Below, in pieces: positions 10,279 to 18,032 of a DNA stretch of 18,361 bases. Below the pieces are notes generated by a model. That model was given only the letters and a program-made list of their open reading frames with translations. It searched no databases and was not told where the DNA came from. Numbering within the stretch: position 1 is the first letter of the stretch; each line of letters begins with the position of its first letter. Position numbers and translations under genes: made by a program. This stretch comes from Tricholomella constricta (taxonomy: Eukaryota; Basidiomycota; Agaricomycetes; Agaricales; Lyophyllaceae): contig JAACJP010000104.1 in NCBI GenBank assembly GCA_013368375.1, positions 1 to 18,361 on the forward strand, given 5' to 3'.

Positions 10279-10925
10279 GAGGAGACGTGGCGCACACATG
10301 GCGCCCACATGGACCAACAAGTCACATGACTCAAACAGACCATACATCCTTACAAACAGTGGCGCAAACGATCGGACTCACCTTCACAAAACGAGACGAA
10401 CACGACCGACCCGACGCCGACGTCGCCACCGCTCCCACCCTCGGCAGCACTGTCGCCTCCGCCACCATCGCCCCTGAAAAACTCCCACTCCTGTCGGGGT
10501 CCATAGCCCCACCCTCTACACGGCCCCCGAAGATCTCGCGCACTAACTCGAAATTGTCGACCCGATAAGCACAGGATCCCCTGTAGCGACCCGAGGGGTG
10601 TCCCGACTTGGAAATTGCAGAAAGGCACGACGGGCAGACAAAGCGCGACCCATGCGTGACACAACCGACAATTGGCGACACATAGCTCGAGTCGTGCAGG
10701 TCTTCATGACGAGCGGCGATTATCTCCCAAGTAACCGGCACGGAAATGGCCTACGTACGGCGGCCGACACAATCAACCCGACAACGGAAGCGGCGACACA
10801 GACGACTGCCTTGCGACACCTAAGAACAAAACGCGAGCTACGGGAGGACGACCACAATTTTAGGGTCCATACGACTAAAAACAAGTACACAAGGAATACC
10901 CGACCAAACTGCGCAACCCGGAGCC
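10279..10925. other. Unassigned 647-bp spacer between antisense modules
   Basis: Both strands have open stretches, the longest being a 136-codon minus frame (10741-10331) with CPSC, but neither strand shows a recognised domain. In a neighbouring minus frame, 10475-10401 encodes a Gly/Asp-rich stretch (RGDGGGGDSAAEGGSGGD) that resembles the tails of antisense proteins A and B. It could be the remnant of a third copy. The evidence is weak because such composition is easily produced by chance in GC-rich DNA. Confidence 0.3.
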
Positions 10926-12225
10926 CTAGACCGACGAACCCTCGCTGCCGCCGTCGCTCATGCCACCGTCGGCGCCGATCGCACTGCCGCTGCCCCCACT
11001 GATCACGCCGCCCACGGGAGGCCCAAGAACTAACTCTGCACGCCGGGCCCGGAGCAAATCGAGGGCGGTCGATGTAGCTACGACCTGTTGGTAAAGCTGA
11101 CGGGCCGACGAACGCATGATCTCCTGGCGTGATTCGAGGACCTGAGCCTCCTGGACCAAAGTACGCAGGAAAACGGTGCGTGCCGATAACGCCCGATCGA
11201 CATCCGCAAGACCGAACCGCGGAATAACCGACAGCGGCTGGGTGAAGCCCAGGCCCCGCAAATCTTCGTTATGAAGGAGGTCTTCCGGGCGAAGCACCGG
11301 ACCCTGATAAAGAAGACCCGCGCTCAGGTCCGCCGAGCCTGCAGAACGAGTCACAGCAAGGCGCTGGGCGGCTCTCGCCAGATCGGGGGAACGGACCTCA
11401 GCGAACGGCAAGGGTGGCGTGCACGCGTCACAAAAGTGTCCCTCTCCCGAGCACGACACAAAGTGGTGCGGAGCGGGCAGAAACGACCCCACCTCGTTCG
11501 TCTCACATCGCTTCGACTGAATCTCACAAACCGCGCAAGCGTCGATCCCGAGGCGCTGAACGCAGTCCAACGCGTAGCTCACGCAACGGTCGCACTAGCC
11601 AATAAATGAGCGAGGGAGCAAGGTCGCACGAGAACCGACGGCTTACCGCTTCACTACGAGTGTAATGCTCGGGGTACTCCTCCTTAAATTCCTCAAGACG
11701 TGTCGCCCACAAATCACGTCGTCTCCGTTGCGCTGCCAATACCGACTCCCCAGAGATCTCGACCACTGACTCTTCCTCATCCGCGTCTCCAACAGAAGGG
11801 GCACACACACGCCAAACGACGGGCTCTGCCTCTTCTTCAGCTGAGGCGGCGCGCATACGCTCCCGAGCGACCGTCTCTCGGCGGGGGTAATCAGACTACC
11901 AACTAGCGCGTTAGTACCCTGCAGGAACGACCAAATAACCAAAGAACGAACGCACACTCGGTTGTAGGACCGCGAACCGCTCGGACTATTCGGAGTCGGA
12001 CTTGATCGTAGACCATACGTTGAACAATGCCTCTTCCTCGTCGCGCCACATCCAACGCCAGGGGCTAGCTGTCGGCGACCTAAGCACTTCGACGCTGTTT
12101 GACAAGTATTGCAGTATGCGAGTGTGTTCGTAACGAGGCGAGTCGGCCGACAGCGATTGCCATTCCCCCCAGTCTCGGTCCAAATTGCGGAGAATACGAC
12201 GAAGATCGACAGGAGGTCCCGACAT
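10926..12225 (-). pseudogene. Antisense gene B: spliced Zn2Cys6-like protein, one nonsense codon
   Basis: Exon 1 (12225-11956, 90 codons) starts MSGPPVDLRRILRNLDRDW with DWGEWQSL. Codon 80 is TAG (11988-11986) where gene A has TGG, so Trp to stop is likely. Intron 1 (11955-11896, 60 bp) has GTGCGT, a perfect TACTAAC at 11916-11910 and TAG. Exon 2 (11895-11647, 83 codons) includes an acidic stretch (DADEEESVVE), RRRR and RLEEFKEEYPEHY. Intron 2 (11646-11595, 52 bp; GTAAGC..CTAG) is phase 0. Exon 3 (11594-10926) opens with C-X2-C-X6-C-X8-C-X2-C-X6-C (11594-11505), then a CSGEGHFCDAC motif, a helical stretch (ALSARTVFLRTLVQEAQ on) and a Gly/Ser-rich tail. It totals 395 residues with no frameshift. 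Fungal Zn2Cys6 proteins are usually transcription factors; here that role is an inference. Confidence 0.75.
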
Positions 12226-12254
12226 AACGATGGGTAAAACCAAACAGGGACCTG

Positions 12255-12272
12255 GGTATATATATATATATG
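12255..12272 (-). promoter_or_regulatory. TATA repeat upstream of antisense gene B
   Basis: An alternating TA run of about 16 bp (gtatatatatatatatg) ends about 30 bp upstream of gene B's ATG at 12225. It could act as a TATA box for gene B. It reads the same on both strands, so direction is not proven, and the resulting 5' leader would be very short. Confidence 0.45.
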
Positions 12273-12352
12273 TTGCCAGCGCATCGGCACCGCCACTCCC
12301 TCCTATCTCAGCCCCTTGCAAGACGTATGCCCCCTGACAGACGCACGGGACC

Positions 12353-12390
12353 GACTGAGGACAGTCGGTATTTCAAGTAAGGAGGAGATG
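12353..12390 (+). promoter_or_regulatory. Hairpin plus polypurine tract, copy 2
   Basis: GACTG-AGGA-CAGTC (12353-12366) is followed by ggtatttc and the purine run aagtaaggaggagatg (12375-12390). It precedes tgatgagcaccg, which is a plausible LTR start (TG at 12389). If so, the 3' LTR would begin about 180 bp before the part shared with the 5' copy. Confidence 0.6.
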
Positions 12391-12568
12391 ATGAGCACCG
12401 TCCCGCGCTGTACACCGAACCAGCCCATAATACGGACATCAACCGCTGCGCCACGACGAACACGGTACCGAACACGACCGAAGCACTACACGACCGACCG
12501 ACTACACGACCGACCACCCGACAATACGACCGACGCACCGACCGAGAGACGAGGTAACTAGAAACACC
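12391..12568 (+). other. Segment between polypurine tract and shared LTR block
   Basis: This 178 bp is rich in the short repeat cgaccgac/cacgacc (for example 12475-12540) and has no counterpart left of the 5' LTR. It is either the outer part of U3 of the 3' LTR, lost or replaced in the 5' copy, or internal sequence of element 1. Confidence 0.4.
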
Positions 12569-13057
12569 AGTTCTCCTCTCTGGGCGCACGGAGTACGGGA
12601 CGCCGGATAGCCTGTCGACGACCACGCACGTTCGCATGCCAAGGCCCCAACCTGGCGACAACCAGACCCGATTGGAAATTAACCTACGAAAACTTGCCCA
12701 GTCGTTCGCCGAAGATCCGGCCGCACCACGGAGTCCCGCCTCCAGGAGCCACGCCTGATCACGAGCTCAACCCGATCACGAATCCGACCCGATGACTCCA
12801 GCCGATCAAAAGTTCCCTTTGCCAAGTCGACGAGCGCCACACTCCTTAAAAAGGGTCGCGCGGTACCAAGCTTGGCGGCGCTTCTCTCAATAAACCAGTA
12901 AAAACACCTGCCTCGCCGGCTCGCGAAAGACGAGTCGGTTGCATAGTATAAAACATACCCATGTAGTACCTACTTCCCGCAGTGAATTACAGCCCGTATT
13001 TTCCCTCACACTCAGAGTGAATAGCTCAAAAACCGTCGTCTCTGTCGTCTCTGCACC
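12569..13057 (+). repeat. 3' LTR of element 1
   Basis: This 489-bp copy matches 544-1017 apart from five C/T differences and three indels: a 3-bp loss after cgaaaac, a 17-bp gain near 12915-12931, and one extra A near 13030. The TATA-like TTAAAAA (12846-12852) and AATAAA (12889-12894) are conserved. Homology ends at ctctgcacc (13057). The last five bases of the border, acctg at 13055-13059, also lie directly left of the 5' copy and may be the target-site duplication. Confidence 0.88.
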
Positions 13058-13117
13058 TGGGAACTCCTGTTTGCACCCTCCGACGCTCACCGATTGTTCC
13101 CCGACTCATGCGATCGC

Positions 13118-13199
13118 CCCCGACTGACCGATCGCGATCCCGACCCCGACTGACCAATCGCGATCCCGACCCCGACTGACCAATCGCGATCCCGACCCC
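13118..13199. repeat. 26-bp tandem repeat, three units
   Basis: The block gactgacc[g/a]atcgcgatcccga starts at 13122, 13148 and 13174, an exact 26-bp period. Each unit contains the palindrome atcgcgat. The first unit differs from the others at one base. It lies in the leader of element 2, perhaps in its LTR. Confidence 0.85.
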
Positions 13200-13735
13200 G
13201 ACGCTCTGACCCAAGCGTCGGTGTATATACTTACACACTTCCTGTCGTTTCCCATCTCTCCCTGCGCGCGCCCGACGCCGATCCCGACCACCCGACATCC
13301 CGACGTCGGCTGTCCCGCCTCATGCCCGTACCCTGAGCCACGAGGATCGGACAGCATCGGGAACGTGTCCATACACGCGCCGCACACCATTCGTTATTAT
13401 TACATGTACAGTACACTCTGGAGGACCGGCCCTCACGTCCTACACTCGTATATAGTCGACCCTCTGGCATCGGGGAATCCTTTACACTATTCTCTTCGGA
13501 TTCCCCTTTGCCAGGTGAGCCTTACCTACATTCGCTACTGTACATCAATATAACTTCGGATTCCCCTTTGCCAGTGCGACCCAGCTCCGCTCCGAAGGTC
13601 GCCCTAACAGCAGAATAGTGTAAACCTGAGACCCGACGAAGCTGACCGATCAGCCTCCGCGCCGAAACACGTGTCTGCTACACGCAACCCGTTCAGCGCG
13701 CGCCCGCTCCGATCGTCGCCCAGTCCCGTCTCGAG
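13200..13735 (+). other. Leader or residual 5' LTR of element 2
   Basis: The stretch has TATATA at 13224-13229 and again at 13449-13454, and no convincing gene. A 21-bp sequence at 13494-13514 recurs at 13554-13574. It should contain the promoter and 5' LTR remnant of element 2, but the matching 3' LTR is not in the window, so its borders cannot be set. Confidence 0.4.
13494..13574 (+). repeat. 21-bp direct repeat framing an intron-like 60 bp
   Basis: The identical 21-mer at 13494-13514 and 13554-13574 ends in tttgccag both times. After the first copy comes gtgagc, so 13515-13574 reads as a 60-bp GT..AG unit with an acceptor made by the second copy. It could be a leader intron created by duplication, or just a short repeat. 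Confidence 0.45.
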
Positions 13736-14950
13736 ATGTCCGACTTCGGTGAATTCGACACGCCTCCGTCTCCTGCTGCGCTCACGCCAGAGGAACGACT
13801 GGCAAGCCTCAAAACTGCAATGTCGGCTCTCTCCCAATCCAACACCACCAACTCGGCCACCATGGACCGCATCGCCGCTCTTTTAGATACCATCGTTTTG
13901 GGGAACCCCTCCGCTGCCTCCCCAGCAGCACCTACGACCCCCGCGACGCCGGCGCAGCCCCTGCCGACGTCCCCTCCCCCTCCGCGGTCGGGATCGCACA
14001 CTCGGCCGTCGCCCCCTCCTGTTTACGACGGCGCTCGATCGGGCGGCCGCGCCTTCTGGAACGCGTGCCAGCTTTACTTCTCCCTGAGCGTCGGACAGTT
14101 CGCCGACGACCATGCCCGAATCAGCTGGGTGTTGTCGTACATGCAACACGGTCGCGCCGCCGACTTTGTCGGTCGGGTCTTTCAGTATGGGTCGGTAAAG
14201 CGCGCGTTCCCGACCTGGAAGGACTTCGCGTCGAACTTCGAGAAGGAGTTCTTCCTGTTCGACGAAGTCGCCGACGCTGCGCTCACCCTTGAGTCGACAG
14301 CGTACTTCCAGAATGGGCGCACCATCGACGAGTACATCGACTCGTTCAAGGCCCTGTGGATCAAGGCCGATTACCCAGACGGCCGCCATCTGGTCCTCAA
14401 ATTCCGTCGGGGCATGGACCCGAAGCTCTCAAGGAGACTTGGGAGCATCACCAGGGTCGGCCCGACGACTCTAAGATCGAGGACTGGCTAGCAATCGCCC
14501 GCTCGCAGGACTTCATCATGAGGACCGAGGAGGACTTCCACCGTCGGCCCCGACAGTCCTGACTGCGAGTCGCCCGACTGCCCCGTCCCGATGCCGGTGG
14601 TCGCGCCCATGCTCCGATGGCGACCCACTGCCCCTCCGACCGCTCCCGCTCGTGTGTCGGCACCGGCGCACTTTATCAACGCGCCCGTGACGCCGTCTCT
14701 CCCCCCAGGTGTCCCTATGGACATCGATCGGCTCCGCGGACGTCCTGTTCAGGACGACACCTGTCGTCGGTGCAAGCAGCCGGGGCACTTCTGGCGTGAC
14801 TGCCCAAAGCGCTTCGACCTGCGCCACATCATGCCAGAGGAGCTGGATGAGCTGATCATGCAGCTGTTGGCGCGAAAGGACGCGATCCCGGCTGACCCGA
14901 CGTCAGAGTCGGCCGACCCGACCATCTTGGACACAGAGGAGGATTTTTAG
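13736..14950 (+). pseudogene. gag: gag of element 2, frameshifted
   Basis: This is the capsid/nucleocapsid gene of a second Ty3/gypsy element. It starts MSDFGEFDTPPSPAALTPEE. A Pro-rich linker leads to a capsid domain with GGRAFWNACQLYFSLSVGQF, RISWVLSYMQHGRAADFVG and YIDSFKALWIKADYPDGRHL, in the order typical of the retrotransposon Gag family. The frame is lost just after KFRRGMDP (about 14425), where LKETWEHHQGRPDDSKIEDW continues in another frame. It is regained before 14591. A CCHC zinc knuckle with C-X2-C-X4-H-X4-C spacing lies at 14762-14803. The end ILDTEEDF plus TAG at 14948-14950 sits on a T run that could shift ribosomes into pol. Two frame changes make this copy inactive as read. 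Confidence 0.87.
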
Positions 14951-16110
14951 TCGCACAACGGGTGAAAAGTACGCCCCCGTTGTCTAGTCGTAATCGGTTC
15001 GCCCCCCTATCTGTAGAGTACCCCAATATACTTAATATTGCTGCTACTTCTACGGGTGAACCAATCGACGAAGACGTACAACCCTCTCACGACCAACCGC
15101 CATCTCCTTCGGTCACTCCGACCAATCTGACCGTACCGTCGCGTCGCGGACTACCACGCTGGGAAAAGCGACTGCCCCGTCGCTTCGTGATCGCCGCCTC
15201 CCCCGACTCCTTATCCCTGTCGCTCAAGGTCGAGCTCGAGACCACCGACACCCAAGAGACGCATTCGCTCACTGCCCTCGTTGACAGTGGGGCTTCGGCC
15301 TGCTTCATCAACACTGCCTTCGTTGAAAAGCACAAGCTGAAGACGCGACGGCTGAATCGCCCGACGCGTGCCTACAATGTTGATGGAACCCCTAACGAAG
15401 CCGGCGCCATCGAATATGTCGTGGACGCAGTTTTACGTTACGACGGACACTCCGAGCGAGCTCTGTTCGCGGTCGCGGGTATTGGGAAGCAGGATCTCAT
15501 TCTCGGATTCACCTGGCTTCGAGACCACAACCCCGACATTGATTGGGCGACGGGAAAGGTGAAAATGAGTCGAGCACCGACACGCTGCGACACCTGCAAG
15601 GTTGAAGTCAAGGAGGATCGTCGTTCACGCACCAAATTGCGAGCCGCCATTCGGGCTTGTCGGGCGGAAGGAATCCCGACAGTCGAGCCCGACCTGCGAG
15701 CCCCGACCAGTCCCTACGTCGAGGACGACTCCGACACCGACGAGTTCCTCCCCTACACCCCAATCCTGGAGGAACCCGATCCAGAGTCGGGCGACTTCCT
15801 TACGGAGACCTTCCTGAATGGTGATCGCATCTTTGCGACTGCGATCCACCCTCCTCCGACCGAAGTGCACATCCGTGCCAGTCAGACAACATCACAGCGA
15901 CTCGCTGAAGCGTATGCTGCGGACTCTGTGCCCAAGTCATTCCGCGACGCTGTCCCGACGCATCTCCATGACTTTGAAGACGTCTTCTCCAAGGTCGCGT
16001 TTGACGAGCTTCCCGATCGCAAACAGTGGGACCATGCGATCGAATTGGAACCAGGCGCGTCGCCGACTGGCACGAAGGTCTACCCTCTGTCGCCCGCAGA
16101 GCAAGTCGAA
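14941..16110 (+). CDS. pol: pol of element 2: protease and start of RT
   Basis: The frame is entered by a -1 shift at the gag stop and reads [19 protein letters not shown]. The aspartic protease active site DSGA is at 15283-15294, preceded by THSLTALV. The second conserved part, [18 protein letters not shown], is at about 15495-15548. After a long acidic linker the RT N-terminus begins with [20 protein letters not shown] and [11 protein letters not shown], ending near VELD at 16110, where the frame breaks. The protease part is uninterrupted. The product would mature the polyprotein of element 2. Confidence 0.85.
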
Positions 16111-16667
16111 CTCGATGTTCCTCAGGGAGAACCTCGAGTCGGGTCGGATCCGACCGTCGAAGTCGCCTATGGCGTCGCCGGTGTTCTTCATCAAGAAGAA
16201 GGACGGGTCGCTCCGACTGGTGCAGGACTTGGACGCTCAACGCGATTACGGTGAAGAATCGATACCCGCTGCCCCTCATTAGCGAACTGGTGAATAACCT
16301 TCGCGGCGCGCGGTACTTCACCAAGTTGGACGTCCGATGGGGGTACAACAATGTTCGGATCAAGGAAGGCGACGAGTGGAAGGCAGCGTTTCGGACGAAC
16401 CGCGGTCTCTTCGAGCCGCTCGTCATGTTCTTCGGCCTCACAAATAGCCCCGCCACATTCCAGACCATGATGAATGATATCTTCCGTGATCTGATCGCCG
16501 AAGGTGTTGTTTGCGTGTACCTCGACAACATCTTGATTTATACCAAGACTCTAGAGGAACACCGTCGGGTCGCGCGACTGGTACTGGACCGACTCCGCGA
16601 ACATCAGCTGTTCTTAAAGCCCGAGAAATGCGAATTTGAACGGACCAAAATCGAGTATCTTGGCTGA
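16111..16667 (+). pseudogene. pol: Reverse transcriptase of element 2, frameshifted
   Basis: RT continues in a new frame as [20 protein letters not shown] and [15 protein letters not shown], shifts again near 16233, and then reads [60 protein letters not shown] and [18 protein letters not shown]. The active-site box at 16518-16529 is YLDN, with Asn in place of the second Asp. [20 protein letters not shown] and [10 protein letters not shown] follow, and the frame stops at TGA 16665-16667 after YLG. A one-base loss there is the simplest reading, because the next frame reads [15 protein letters not shown]. Confidence 0.87.
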
Positions 16668-17290
16668 TCATTTCGCAAGGGCAAGCGGAGATGGACCCGG
16701 TGAAGGTCGCAGGAGTGTTGGAATGGCCAGCACCGAAGAACAAGAAGGAAGTGCAAGCGTTCCTAGGCTTCACTAACTTCTACCGACGGTTCATCCAGGA
16801 CTTCTCGCATCACGCCCGACCCCTGTTCGATCTGACGGGCAAGGACGTCGCCTGGCGGTGGGGAGAGTCGGAGCAGTCGGCCTTTGACCTCCTGAAGTCT
16901 GCAATCACGTCGCGACCGGTGCTCAAGTTCCCCAACGACGACCGACCGTACCGCATCGAAGCTGACTCGTCCGACTTCGCGACGGGCGCGGTCCTGTCGC
17001 AAGAGTCGCCGTCCGATGGCAAGTGGCACCCGGTCGTGTTCTACTCGAAGAGCTTGAATGCAGTTGAGCGGAACTACGAGATCCACAACAAGGAGATGCT
17101 GGCGATCATCCGGTCTCTGGAGGAGTGGCGACACTTCGTAGAAGGCACTAAGCACAAGGTGGAGATCTGGACCGACCACAAGAACCTCGAGTACTTCCTC
17201 ACCGCGAAGAAACTCAATCGGCGTCAAGCCTGATGGTCGCTCTATCTCGCCAACTTCGACTTTGCCCTCCACCACCGTCCTGGACGCAGC
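16668..17290 (+). pseudogene. pol: RNase H of element 2, one nonsense codon
   Basis: The connection block FLGFTNFYRRFIQDFSHHAR is followed by RNase H with YRIEADSSDFATGAVLSQ (first acidic site), WHPVVFYSKSLNAVERNYEI, HNKEMLAIIRSLEEW and VEIWTDHKNLEYF. A TGA at 17231-17233 interrupts an otherwise continuous frame between NRRQA and WSLYLANFDFALHHRPG. Arg (CGA) to stop is the likely change, an inference. The frame then runs on through GKPDALSRR into integrase. Confidence 0.87.
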
Positions 17291-18031
17291 ATGGGCAAAC
17301 CCGACGCGCTATCACGACGCGCCGATCATGGCGACGGAAGCGGCGACAATGCCGACATCGTGCTCCTCAAGCCCGAGTTCTTCGCGATTCGCGCGACCGA
17401 GGGTCTTGTACTGGTCGGAGAGGAGGACGATGTGGTAAAGGCGATTCGCAAGGGCAATCGCGACGGCGCACAAGAAGATGCAGTCGCTAAGGCGGCTCAA
17501 CTGGTCAAGGCTTCCAAGGTCGCCGGCCGCTCCCTACGCTTCGGCGAGTGGGGGGAGGAAAGCGGTCTGCTCACGTTCCGTGGACGGATCTATGTCCCGA
17601 ATGTTCCTGACCTTCGCCGACGCATCGTGGAGCAGCATCACGACTCCAAGGTCGCTGGTCACCCGGGTCGCTGGAAAACATTAGAGCTGGTGTCGCGCAA
17701 CTACTGGTGGCCCCAGATGTCGCGCTTCATTGGTTCATACACCAGTACCTGCGACATGTGCTTGCGCACAAAACCCCGCCGCCAACTCCCCGTCGGACAG
17801 CTGCAGCCGCTCCCAATTCCCGAAGGCCGATGGAATGTCGTACCGGTGGACTTCATCACCGAACTCCCCGAGTCCAACGGCCACGACGCGATCATGAATG
17901 TCGTGGATTCAGTCGGAAAGCGCGCGCACTTCATCGCATCGCATACGACCTGTTCGGCCTTGGGAACTGCCAACCTCTACCGTCGCCACGTCTGGAAGCT
18001 ACACGGTCTCCCCGACGCATTTGTCTCCGAT
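17291..18031 (+). pseudogene. pol: Integrase of element 2, truncated in the core
   Basis: The frame is continuous with RNase H. The zinc-binding HHCC domain is visible: His at 17635-17640 and 17659-17661 in HHDSKVAGH, a YWWPQMSRFI block, and CDMC at 17750-17761. The core begins with VVPVDFITELPESNGHDAIM, whose Asp (17849-17851) is the first catalytic residue. NLYRRHVWKLHGLPDAFVSD ends in the second catalytic Asp at 18029-18031. Homology stops there: the third catalytic residue (Glu) and the C-terminal domain are missing. The following reading SRTSPTTTP is unrelated, and an LTR-like sequence begins at 18033. Confidence 0.88.
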
Positions 18032-18032
18032 C

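Noticed and set aside
11643..12296. 217-codon minus frame opposite gene B
   Set aside because: It is out of frame with the conserved exons, runs through both introns, and shares nothing with gene A; the spliced model explains the region better.
13118..13199. CRISPR-like array
   Set aside because: Units are directly adjacent with a 26-bp period and no unique spacers, and the context is a fungal retrotransposon.
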